Of a DNA stretch of 64,000 bases, positions 53,972 to 61,733 are shown in pieces. Every line of letters begins with the position of its first letter. Position 1 is the stretch's first letter. The notes beneath the pieces are model-generated. The model saw only the letters and a program-made list of their open reading frames with translations. It was not told the origin of the DNA and made no database searches. The position numbers were made by a program, and so were the translations under genes. Source of the stretch: VRUE01 sp963837695 (GTDB taxonomy: Bacteria > Actinomycetota > Thermoleophilia > Solirubrobacterales > 70-9); the NCBI GenBank assembly GCA_963837695.1, contig CAWINZ010000005.1, positions 186,001-250,000 on the forward strand. The letters run 5' to 3'.

Positions 53972-55327
53972 TTACCGAGCCTTGACGTTCCCCGCCACCG
54001 CCGCCTTCCACCTGTACGGCTGCAACGCATTGATACTCGAGTAGCCGACCAGGTAGATGCGGCGCCCGTCCGATACGACCGGCGTGTAAGTACCGGTCTT
54101 GTAATGGAAGACGTGCCGGCCGGTCTTCATCGCGAAGCCCTCGGTCGAGCCGTTGCTGAACTCGGCGGCGTAGACGATGTTGCCGACCGCCGAGAGCGAG
54201 CCGATCACCGAGCCGCCGGCCGAGCGGATCCAGCGCGGCTCACCGCTCTTCGCGTTGAGCGCGTAGACGTTGCCGTCGAAGGAGCCGATGTAGACGGTCG
54301 GGCCGGTGTGGCGGGTGTTGGCGACGACCGGCCCCGAGTAGACGTAGCCGCCAGTCGAGTAGCTCCAGGCGAGCGCGCCGTCCTTCTGGTCGAAGCTGTA
54401 GACGCGATCGTCGTTGTTGCCGGCGTAGACGCGGCCATAGGCGAGCGCGGGCGTCGAGTAGAACGCACCGGAGGTGCCGAAGCCCTGGCCGAGCGAGCCG
54501 CTCTGCCACCTGATCGCGCCGGTCCCGGCGTCGACCGCGTTCATGTAGCCGCCGTAGTCGCCGACGTAGAGGACTCCGCGGCGATAGGCGGGGGCGGACT
54601 TGATCGGGCCACCCAGGGTCGTCGCCCAGCGCACGTGCCCGTTGCGGGTGCTGAGCGCGAAAAGCTGGTCGTTTTCGCAGCCGAAGTAGACGGTGCCGTC
54701 GATGACCAGGGGCGAGGACTCGGCCCGGCCCGGCAGCAGGTGTTTCCACAGCACTCTGCCGGTCCTCGCGTCGAGCTTGACGATGTGGCCGGGGACGAGG
54801 TTGACGATGTAGAGACGGTGTTTGTAGTAGGCCGGCGAGGAGGCGTTGAGGCGACCGATGCGCCGCTCCCACAGCACCTTGCCGGTGTCGGCGTCGAGGG
54901 CGAAGGCGTTGCCGTTGTTGTCGACCGCGTAGAGCCTGCCGCCGACGTAGATCGGCGGGAACTCGAGCAGCGGCCGCCCGGTGTAGTGCCAGATCAGCTT
55001 GTACGGCGGCTTCACTCCCTTGGCCGGCAGGTAGCGGGTGCGGGCGGGGTTGAGGCCGAACATCGGCCAGTTGACGGTTCGCGCCTTCGGCTTTGGGGGC
55101 TTCTGCGGCCTGAAGGTCGCGTTCGCGTTGTGGACGTCGGGCGGGCGCTTCAGCAGCTGGTAAGCGAGGATGCCGCCGCCCACCAGCAGCACCAGTGCGA
55201 TGCCGCCCGCCGCAAGCACGAGCTGCCGGTGCTCGCGCCAGAACCAGCGCGGGTGGCGCACCGCCCTTTTCGTCTCGCGCCAGGCGCGCCGCCCTCGCGA
55301 ACCGTCGCTCAACGGCGCAGCTCCCAC
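53972..55327 (-). CDS. Membrane-anchored PQQ-like beta-propeller protein
   Basis: This 451-residue protein has a basic cytoplasmic N-terminus, one membrane helix (about 34-57, QLVLAAGGIALVLLVGGGIL) and an outside propeller. Six to seven PQQ_2/BamB-type repeats follow the pattern YAVD...DTGKVLWE (e.g. FALDADTGKVLWER, NAVDAGTGAIRWQS, YALNAKSGEPRWIR). No PQQ-binding cysteine pair is seen, so a scaffold or sensor role is more likely than dehydrogenase activity. Its start overlaps the GNAT gene by 19 bp, making it the end of the SRPBCC-GNAT-propeller run. Confidence 0.85.
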   Translation of the reverse strand: MGAAPLSDGSRGRRAWRETKRAVRHPRWFWREHRQLVLAAGGIALVLLVGGGILAYQLLKRPPDVHNANATFRPQKPPKPKARTVNWPMFGLNPARTRYLPAKGVKPPYKLIWHYTGRPLLEFPPIYVGGRLYAVDNNGNAFALDADTGKVLWERRIGRLNASSPAYYKHRLYIVNLVPGHIVKLDARTGRVLWKHLLPGRAESSPLVIDGTVYFGCENDQLFALSTRNGHVRWATTLGGPIKSAPAYRRGVLYVGDYGGYMNAVDAGTGAIRWQSGSLGQGFGTSGAFYSTPALAYGRVYAGNNDDRVYSFDQKDGALAWSYSTGGYVYSGPVVANTRHTGPTVYIGSFDGNVYALNAKSGEPRWIRSAGGSVIGSLSAVGNIVYAAEFSNGSTEGFAMKTGRHVFHYKTGTYTPVVSDGRRIYLVGYSSINALQPYRWKAAVAGNVKAR

Positions 55328-56076
55328 ATCTCGACGTAGCCGAGGTCGGCGAAGCCGAGCCGTTCGTAGGCCGGCGCCCCGGCCTTGCTCGCCTGCAGCG
55401 AGGCGCTCAGCATGCCCTCCTCGCGCGCGTCGGCGAGCGCCCGCCAGAGCAGCCAGGTCGCGATTCCGCGGCGCTGGAACTCGGGCGGCGTCGCCACGCC
55501 GGTGACGCAGCAGTCCTCGCCGACGGCGATCGTGCCGACGCAGCCGACCGGCTCGCCGTCCGCCAGCGCGCCGTGCCAGCGGATCGCCGTCTCACCCGCC
55601 AGGCCGGCACGAAAGCCGTCCGCGCCGTAGCCGTAGGCGCGATCGTTGAGGTCGGCCGCGGTCGCCGGCTCGCACGGGCCCGGCTCGATCCCGGCGGGAG
55701 GGTCGGGTGGCGCCGCCAGCCCACCCAGATCCATCGCCATCGCCCGCGGCGCGGCATCGAGCCGGTGGCCGCGAGCGGCCAACAGCCGGGCCGTCTCACG
55801 GTCCTCATCCGGTACCCAGACCGTCCAGGCGCGCACTCCGTGGGCGTCGTAGGCCTCCGCCAAGGCATCGAGCTCGCGGACGAGGACCCCACGGTCGGCG
55901 TAGACGACGGAGTTGAAGATCGAGCGCTGCGGCGCGGCCGGAACAATCGCGGCGAGCAGACCCTCGCGCCGGATCGTCTCCGAGTCCACTGCGCCGGCGC
56001 CAAATGCCTCGACCTCGGCGCGGAGGCCGGCGATCGCCCGCCGCCGCAACTCGCTCTCGTCGATTCCCCCGCCCAT
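55309..56076 (-). CDS. GNAT-family N-acetyltransferase
   Basis: This 255-residue protein carries its acetyl-CoA site in the C-terminal half: VATPPEFQRRGIATWLL (the Q/R-x-x-G-x-A loop, near residue 195) and ASKAGAPAYERLGF. The N-terminal half (about 1-125) resembles a degenerate second GNAT domain, as in tandem-GNAT proteins. Acceptor is unknown. It starts 9 bp after the SRPBCC stop and overlaps the propeller gene by 19 bp, so these three are one operon. Confidence 0.85.
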   Translation of the reverse strand: MGGGIDESELRRRAIAGLRAEVEAFGAGAVDSETIRREGLLAAIVPAAPQRSIFNSVVYADRGVLVRELDALAEAYDAHGVRAWTVWVPDEDRETARLLAARGHRLDAAPRAMAMDLGGLAAPPDPPAGIEPGPCEPATAADLNDRAYGYGADGFRAGLAGETAIRWHGALADGEPVGCVGTIAVGEDCCVTGVATPPEFQRRGIATWLLWRALADAREEGMLSASLQASKAGAPAYERLGFADLGYVEMWELRR

Positions 56077-56085
56077 CCGGGCCGG

Positions 56086-56529
56086 CTAGGCCTCGGCCAC
56101 AGCGCGCCGCTCGGACTCGGAGACGACGCCGTTCAGCAGTTCGGTGATCGCGCGTTTGACCCCGAACATCACCACTCTCCCGGCGAAGGGAACAGTCGGG
56201 GTCGCCTTCAGCGCGTAGGTGACCTTGGTGCCCGCGTCGCTCGGTTCCAGCAAGACCGTGCCGAGGTGATCGCGAACGGGCAGGCCGGAAAGAACCTTGT
56301 AGGAGAAGCGGCTCGGCCGCTCGTAGACGACCACCTCCTCGCGAATCGGCGGCCCGACGGCGGCAAGCACGCGGATCGCCCCGACCCCGTTAGGGGGGGG
56401 ATCCCCCTCGCACTCCAGTTCGGACTTGCGCAGCCGCGTGATCTCCGCGTAGCGCCGATGATCGGTCAGAACGTCGAAGACCACGTCGGGCGGCGCATCT
56501 ACCTCGCGCACAAGAGTGAAGCTAGCCAC
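56086..56529 (-). CDS. SRPBCC-family (START/polyketide-cyclase-like) protein
   Basis: This 147-residue single-domain protein with helix-grip fold pattern has FTLVREVDAPPDVVFDVLTD at the start, middle strands (FSYKVLSGLPVRDHLGTVLLE) and a C-terminal amphipathic helix. Members bind hydrophobic ligands. No ligand-specific residue can be assigned. Length is standard. It lies downstream of a long hairpin that separates it from the MBL hydrolase gene. It begins the SRPBCC-GNAT-propeller run. Confidence 0.85.
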   Translation of the reverse strand: MASFTLVREVDAPPDVVFDVLTDHRRYAEITRLRKSELECEGDPPPNGVGAIRVLAAVGPPIREEVVVYERPSRFSYKVLSGLPVRDHLGTVLLEPSDAGTKVTYALKATPTVPFAGRVVMFGVKRAITELLNGVVSESERRAVAEA

Positions 56530-56541
56530 GCCAGCAGCCTA

Positions 56542-56667
56542 GCGGGATGAGCGGGTGTCCCTCTCGCGCAGCGGCGTCCTGTTTCTCGCCCCGACCGCTA
56601 CCTCGGACGGCCGACAACGCCCCTGGCGAGAAACCCAGCAAGCGAGAGGGACACCCGCTCATCCCGC
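56542..56667. terminator. 126-bp hairpin with perfect 26-bp arms
   Basis: The arms at 56542-56567 and 56642-56667 (GCGGGATGAGCGGGTGTCCC...) pair perfectly. An inner stem GTTTCTCGCC/GGCGAGAAAC (56581-56590, 56625-56634) stacks inside. The right arm includes the MBL gene stop. It lies between two genes of the same strand, so it may stop or process the transcript. Confidence 0.75.
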
Positions 56668-57675
56668 CAACACCCAACGCCGTGGATCGCTTCCCTCGAC
56701 CGGCGTGGCCTCTCCCAGGACCGCCAGGTGGTCGAGCGAGGAAAGGACGATCTGCAGGGCCCAGACACTGGCGATGCTCTTGGCGCCCTCCGGCCCGATC
56801 AGGTCGCCGACTACCTCGAAGGCAGTCTTCTCCCCTTCGCCGAGCGAGGCGCGCACTTTGCCGAGCAGCTCGCCGACCTGGCGACGGGCCTCGGCGATCT
56901 TCGCCTCCGGGTCGCGAAAGGTTCGGCCGTGGCCGGGCAGGACGAGATCGACGTCGAGCGGCTCGACCGCGTCGAGGCTGCGCAGAAATTCGCCGACCGG
57001 GTCGGGGCTGTGGCCGTGGTCGAAGAAGAGCACCGTGCGGCCGAGCAGGTGGTCGCCGGAGATCATCAGCTTGCGCTCCGGCTGGTGCAGGACGACGTGG
57101 GACGGCGCGTGGCCCGGCGTCTCGTGGACCTGCCAGTTGCCGAGGTCGGTCTCGACCTCCACGCCGGGCAACAGGTCGCGGTCGGGCTCGACGATCGCGT
57201 CGATGCCGTTGTCGTCGTCCTCTTCGCGCCGCTCGCGGAAGCGTTCCAGCGCGGCCATCGGCACGCCGCTCTGCCGCCCGACCTCGATCCGCTGCTCCAT
57301 CGCCGCCCGCGGGTCGTCGGCCATCAGGCGCACGTGGCCCCAGGCCGGGTGCATCCAGAGCTCGCAGCCCGCCCCCGCGACGATCGGCGCGGCGAGGCCG
57401 TAGTGGTCGGTGTGGGAGTGGGTGCAGACGAGCAGGCGCACGTCCTCGAGGCCGAAGCCCGCCTGGGCGAGAGCGACGTCGAAGCGCCGCAAGCCGCCCC
57501 TGCCACCGATCCCGGTGTCGAAGAGGACGATGCCGCCGTCGGCGGCGACCGCCCAGACATTGCCGTGCGGAACGCCCGGCCAGGGCAGCGGCAGTCGCAG
57601 CCTCCAGACGCCCGGGATCACCTTCTCCGCGCGGGGCGTCTCGGGCCTCTTGCGCTCGTCCGCCATCGACGGCAT
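56659..57675 (-). CDS. Metallo-beta-lactamase-fold hydrolase, second type
   Basis: This 338-residue MBL-superfamily protein has THSHTDHYG (HxHxDH), TPGHAPSHV and SGDHLLG as later ligands, and a C-terminal PGHGRTF histidine. The extra C-terminal helical part (about 250-338) with KIAEARRQVGELLGKV places it near the glyoxalase-II/LACTB2-like group. It is not closely similar to the MBL protein at 20096. Its stop falls in the arm of a long hairpin. Start ATG 57675, with Met4 an alternative. Confidence 0.88.
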   Translation of the reverse strand: MPSMADERKRPETPRAEKVIPGVWRLRLPLPWPGVPHGNVWAVAADGGIVLFDTGIGGRGGLRRFDVALAQAGFGLEDVRLLVCTHSHTDHYGLAAPIVAGAGCELWMHPAWGHVRLMADDPRAAMEQRIEVGRQSGVPMAALERFRERREEDDDNGIDAIVEPDRDLLPGVEVETDLGNWQVHETPGHAPSHVVLHQPERKLMISGDHLLGRTVLFFDHGHSPDPVGEFLRSLDAVEPLDVDLVLPGHGRTFRDPEAKIAEARRQVGELLGKVRASLGEGEKTAFEVVGDLIGPEGAKSIASVWALQIVLSSLDHLAVLGEATPVEGSDPRRWVLAG

Positions 57676-57738
57676 CCTCTCAGGCGCCGGACCGCTTCTG
57701 CGTGAGCGCCGTCAAGCTGGGATAGGTTGGGCGTCCAG

Positions 57739-59292
57739 ATGGTGGAGAGCAGCCCCAAACGCGCCGGTCTCGTCCTCGCCACGCTGATCCTCGTCGCCGC
57801 CGTCGCCAACCTCAACCTGGCGGTCGCCAACGTCGCCCTGCCGGACATCGGCAAGGCGTTCGGCTCCGGCCAGACGACGCTCAACCTGATCGCCGTCGGC
57901 TACTCGCTCGGCCTGGCGACCTCGGTCCTCTACCTCGGCGCGCTCGGCGACCGCTACGGGCGCAAGATGATGCTGCTGCTCGGTATGGGGCTCTCGGTAC
58001 CGGCCTCGCTGCTGGCCGGTCTGGCGCCCTCCGACGGCGTCCTGTTTGTCGCCCGCGTCTTCGGCGGCATCGCCGCCGGGATGGCCTTCCCGACCACGCT
58101 GGCGCTGATCACCGCGCTGTGGTCGGGCAACTCGCGGACCCGCTCGATCGCGCTGTGGTCGGCGATCGGCGGCGCGATCGCGTCGCTCGGGCCGCTGCTC
58201 TCCGGCGCCCTACTCGAGCACTTCGACTGGGGCTCGGTCTTCCTCGTCACCCTGCCGCTCGCCGCCCTCGCCTTCTTCATGGCCTGGCGCTACGTACCCG
58301 CCCACGTCAACGAGACGACCGAGCCGGTCGACAATCCCGGCGGCGTCCTCTCGATCCTGCTGATCGCGGCGCTTGTGATGGGGATCAACCTCGCCCCGGT
58401 CCCCGGCAAGGGGACGCTGGCGATCGGGCTCGGCCTCGTCGCGATCGCGACCGCGACGGCCTTCGTGATCCGCCAGCGGCGGGCGCGCTCGCCGCTCTAT
58501 GACCTCCAGGTCGCATCGCGGCGGATCTTCTGGGTCGCCGCCTGCGCCGGCATCATCGTCTTCGGCTCGCTGATGGGGGCGATGTTCATCGGCCAGCAGT
58601 TCCTCCAGAACGTGCTCGACTACTCGACCGTCGACTCCGGCCTGGCAATCCTGCCCGCGGCGGCGCTGATGGTCGTCGTCGCGCCGCGCTCGGCCAAGCT
58701 GGTCGAGGCGCGCGGCGCCCGCTTCACCCTGCTGGTCGGCTACGTCTTCTGTTTGCTCGGCTTCCTGACGATGCTGCTGCTCTGGAAGCAGGGGATCCCC
58801 TACTGGAAGGTCGGGCTCGGTTACGCGCTGATCGGGATCGGCGTCGGCTTCGCGGGGACGCCGGCCTCGCACTCGCTGACCGGCTCGGTGCCGGTCAAGC
58901 GCGCCGGCATGGCCTCCGGCACGGCGGACCTGCAGCGCGACCTTGGCGGAGCGATCATGCAGTCGATCTTCGGCGCCCTGCTGACCGCCGGCTACGCCGC
59001 CGCCGCGGGCGCCGCGGTCGCCTCCTCGCCGGAAGCGAGCAAGGTCACCGAGAACGTCGAAGGCGAGCTGACCAAGTCGTTCTCAAGCGCCGCGGACCTC
59101 GCCGAACAGTACCCGCAGTACTCCAACCAGATCGTCGCCGCCGCCAAGGCTTCCTTCCTGAAGGGCGACGAGCTGGCCTACGCCGCCGGCATCGTCGCCG
59201 TCGTGCTCGGCGCCGCGCTCGTCTTCTTCCTCTTCCCGAAGAAGGGCGAGGAAGAGGCGCTGCTCGCGCAATACGCTGCCGAGGATGCCTGA
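57739..59292 (+). CDS. DHA2-type MFS exporter (14 TMS)
   Basis: This 517-residue drug:proton antiporter-like membrane protein has about fourteen hydrophobic segments. Motif A-like GALGDRYGRKMML, motif B-like ARVFGGIAAGMAF and motif C-like SAIGGAIASLGPLLSG match DHA2/EmrB exporters. ATG 57739 is preferred over the TTG at 57727. It overlaps the LtrA-like gene by 8 bp, so the two are co-translated. A long loop before the last segment (about 440-480) is Ala/Ser rich. Substrate is unknown; a second DHA2 exporter is at 61734. Confidence 0.9.
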   Translation: MVESSPKRAGLVLATLILVAAVANLNLAVANVALPDIGKAFGSGQTTLNLIAVGYSLGLATSVLYLGALGDRYGRKMMLLLGMGLSVPASLLAGLAPSDGVLFVARVFGGIAAGMAFPTTLALITALWSGNSRTRSIALWSAIGGAIASLGPLLSGALLEHFDWGSVFLVTLPLAALAFFMAWRYVPAHVNETTEPVDNPGGVLSILLIAALVMGINLAPVPGKGTLAIGLGLVAIATATAFVIRQRRARSPLYDLQVASRRIFWVAACAGIIVFGSLMGAMFIGQQFLQNVLDYSTVDSGLAILPAAALMVVVAPRSAKLVEARGARFTLLVGYVFCLLGFLTMLLLWKQGIPYWKVGLGYALIGIGVGFAGTPASHSLTGSVPVKRAGMASGTADLQRDLGGAIMQSIFGALLTAGYAAAAGAAVASSPEASKVTENVEGELTKSFSSAADLAEQYPQYSNQIVAAAKASFLKGDELAYAAGIVAVVLGAALVFFLFPKKGEEEALLAQYAAEDA

Positions 59293-60460
59293 GGAAGGGC
59301 AGTCGCGCCTCGGCGCGACGCTGCGCGAAGGCGAGCGGGTGACGCCGCTGGAGCTCTTCTTCGACCTCGTCTTCGTCCTCGCGATCACCCAGTGCACGGC
59401 GCTGATGTCCCACCACCCGACCTGGTCGGGAATCGCCCAGGGGCTGCTCGTGCTCGGCATCCTCTGGTGGTCGTGGGTCGGCTACGCCTGGCTGACCAGC
59501 GTGATCGACCCCGAGGAGGGGGCGGTGCGGCTGGTCATGTTCGGCGCGATGGCGGCACTGCTGCTCGTCTCGCTCTACGTGCCGGAGGCGTTTGGCAGCC
59601 TGGCGCTCGCCTTCGCGCTGATCTACGGCGTCGTGCGCAGCGCCCACATCGCCCTCTTCATGCTCGCCAGCCCCGACGACGACGGCCTGCGCCACTCGGT
59701 GCTCGGCCTCGCCGCCAGTACGGCGGTCGCGGTCTCGCTGTTGGCCCTGGCCTCGCTCTTCGACGGCCTCGCCCAGGGGGCGCTATGGGCGCTGGCGCTG
59801 CTCCTCGACATGGGCGGTCCGTACCTCTTCGGATCCGAGGGCTGGAAACTGATGCCGACGCACTTCGCCGAGCGCCACGGCTTGATCGTGATCATCGCCC
59901 TCGGCGAGTCGATCGTCGCGATCGGCGTCGGCGCCTCCCACACCCTCAGCCTCGGGATCGGCGCCGCGGCGGTGCTCGGCGTCGCCCTGACCGCGGCGAT
60001 GTGGTGGACCTACTTCGACATCGTCGCGATCGTCGCCGCCCGCCGCCTGGCCAACGCCGAGCCCGGCCGGGTGCAGAACGAGATGGCGCGTGACTCCTAC
60101 TCCTATGTGCACCTGGCGATGGTCGCCGGGATCGTCCTCGTCGCCCTCGGCCTGAAGAAGACGATCGGCCATTTCGGCGACCACCTGCACACGGTGCCCG
60201 CCTTCGCCCTGCTCGGCGGCCTGGCGATCTATCTGCTCGGCCACGTCGCCTTCCGCTACCGGCACATCCACACGGTCAGCCGCCGCCGCCTGCTGACGGC
60301 GACCGCCCTGCTCATCCTCGTGCCGGTGGCAACCGAGATCCCGGCGCTCGTCGCGCTCGCCATGGTCAACCTGGTGATCTGGGCGCTGATCGCCTACGAG
60401 ACGCACAGCTACGGCGAGGGCCGCCAGCGCGTCCGCCGCCCCGAAGCCGCCTCGCCCTAA
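59285..60460 (+). CDS. LtrA-family (low temperature requirement A) membrane protein
   Basis: This 391-residue polytopic protein has about twelve hydrophobic segments. The LtrA hallmark EGERVTPLELFFDLVFVLAI near the start (residues 14-35) and HFAERHGLIVIIALGESIVA in the middle identify the family. The role is poorly understood; LtrA was linked to growth at low temperature in Listeria. It overlaps the MFS stop by 8 bp, so they are probably one operon. Palindromic element I begins 2 bp after its stop. Confidence 0.9.
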   Translation: MPEEGQSRLGATLREGERVTPLELFFDLVFVLAITQCTALMSHHPTWSGIAQGLLVLGILWWSWVGYAWLTSVIDPEEGAVRLVMFGAMAALLLVSLYVPEAFGSLALAFALIYGVVRSAHIALFMLASPDDDGLRHSVLGLAASTAVAVSLLALASLFDGLAQGALWALALLLDMGGPYLFGSEGWKLMPTHFAERHGLIVIIALGESIVAIGVGASHTLSLGIGAAAVLGVALTAAMWWTYFDIVAIVAARRLANAEPGRVQNEMARDSYSYVHLAMVAGIVLVALGLKKTIGHFGDHLHTVPAFALLGGLAIYLLGHVAFRYRHIHTVSRRRLLTATALLILVPVATEIPALVALAMVNLVIWALIAYETHSYGEGRQRVRRPEAASP

Positions 60461-60462
60461 CC

Positions 60463-60511
60463 GCCGATGGGCCTAAAAGACGCCTATATGGCCGGAATTA
60501 GGCCCGTCGGC
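60463..60511. repeat. 49-bp palindromic element, copy I
   Basis: GCCGATGGGCC ... GGCCCGTCGGC with CGCC-TATATG-GCCG centre. It fills the 56-bp convergent gap between the LtrA and aldo/keto reductase stops. Confidence 0.9.
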
Positions 60512-60516
60512 GGCTT

Positions 60517-61356
60517 TTAGGGGGCTACGAAGCTTGCCGGATCGGGGCCGATCCGCTGACCGACGTCGAGGGCGGCGATCTCGGTCATGTCCTCGTCGGT
60601 CAGCTCGAACTCGAAGAGCTCGAAGTTCTCGCGGATCCGATTCGGGGTGACCGATTTGGGGATGACGACGTTGCCGAGCTGCAGGTGCCAGCGCAGGATC
60701 GCCTGCGCCGGCGTGCGCTCGTGGCGGCTGGCCACGGCGGCGATCGTCTCGTTGGCGAGCAGCTCCCCCTGGGCGAGCGGGCTCCAGGACTCGGTCGCGA
60801 TGCCGTGCTCGCCTTGCCAGGCGCGCAGCTCAGCCTGGGGGAAGTGCGGGTGGAGCTCGATCTGGTTGACGGTCGGCAGAATCTCCGCCTCGCGCTCGAG
60901 CATCTCGAGGTCCTCGACGCGGAAGTTGGAGACGCCGATCGTGCGCGCGCCTCCCTCCTCATGGATCTTTTCGAAGGCGCGCCAGGTATCGAGGGCGCGG
61001 CCCTCGGTCGGCACCGGCCAGTGGATCAGGTAGAGGTCGACGTGGTCCGTGTCGAGCCTTTCGATGCTCTTTTCAAAGGCGCCCAGGGTCGACTCGTAGC
61101 CCTGCGCCGAGTTCCACAGCTTGGTGGTGACGAAGATCTCCTCGCGGGGAATGCCCGAAGCGGCGATCGCCGCTCCCACGCCGCGCTCGTTGCGGTAGGC
61201 AGCGGCGGTGTCGATGTGGCGATAGCCGGTCTCGAGCGCCTCCTCGACCGCGTCCTGGGTCTTCTCCGGCGGCACCTGGAAGACGCCGAAGCCAAGCTGG
61301 GGAATCTCGACCCCGTCGTGCAGCGTCACCGCGGGGACCGACGTCGCCTGGGTCAT
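60517..61356 (-). CDS. Aldo/keto reductase (2,5-diketo-D-gluconate reductase-like)
   Basis: This 279-residue NADPH-dependent TIM-barrel oxidoreductase of AKR family 5 type has the catalytic tetrad D49, Y54, K79, H112 (RHIDTAAAY, VTTKLWN, LIHWPVP). The nucleotide-binding IPKSVTPNRIRENF near the C-terminus is intact. Such enzymes reduce sugar-derived or endogenous aldehydes and ketones. The start ATG is at 61356. It is convergent with LtrA. No partner gene is evident. Confidence 0.92.
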   Translation of the reverse strand: MTQATSVPAVTLHDGVEIPQLGFGVFQVPPEKTQDAVEEALETGYRHIDTAAAYRNERGVGAAIAASGIPREEIFVTTKLWNSAQGYESTLGAFEKSIERLDTDHVDLYLIHWPVPTEGRALDTWRAFEKIHEEGGARTIGVSNFRVEDLEMLEREAEILPTVNQIELHPHFPQAELRAWQGEHGIATESWSPLAQGELLANETIAAVASRHERTPAQAILRWHLQLGNVVIPKSVTPNRIRENFELFEFELTDEDMTEIAALDVGQRIGPDPASFVAP

Positions 61357-61446
61357 ACGTGCCTCCGTTCCTGTCGCTTGACCGGGAAACCGCAGGGGGC
61401 AGCTACCCGACCGGGAGAACGATTACTCCTCGGCGTCGCCACACCG

Positions 61447-61620
61447 CTAGCTGGTCGCGAGGCCGATCGCCAGTAGCGGGAATCCGGCCATCAGGCCGAG
61501 GTAGCCGCCGATCGCGACGCCGGTGAGCGTCCGTGTGGTGCTCGACCTGGCGCCGGCAATAAAGCCGACCAGCAGGCAGAAGGCCGAGATACCGAGGCCG
61601 ATCCAGAAGACGTCAGGCAT
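61447..61620 (-). CDS. Small two-helix membrane protein
   Basis: This 57-residue frame begins MPDVFWIGLGISAFCLLVGF. Two hydrophobic helices (about 4-22 and 33-52) are separated by a short basic loop, ARSSTTRTL. Hydrophobicity and regular G/C third positions make it look coding, though no Shine-Dalgarno is visible. It is upstream of the aldo/keto reductase (90-bp gap) on the same strand. It is divergent from the MFS exporter, with palindromic element J between. Function unknown. Confidence 0.55.
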   Translation of the reverse strand: MPDVFWIGLGISAFCLLVGFIAGARSSTTRTLTGVAIGGYLGLMAGFPLLAIGLATS

Positions 61621-61647
61621 AAGCCGCGGCAGCCTATCGGAACTCGC

Positions 61648-61698
61648 CGTCGATGGGCCTAAAACCGGCCTATATGGCCGGTTTTAGGCCCATCGACG
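61648..61698. repeat. 49-bp palindromic element, copy J (perfect)
   Basis: The 23-bp arms (CGTCGATGGGCCTAAAACCG... ) pair perfectly around the 5-nt loop TATAT. This is the best-preserved copy in the window. It lies in the divergent gap, 35 bp before the MFS ATG. Confidence 0.95.
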
Positions 61699-61733
61699 CA
61701 GGAATCTGGGCGACTACAGCAAAACGCAGCCGT

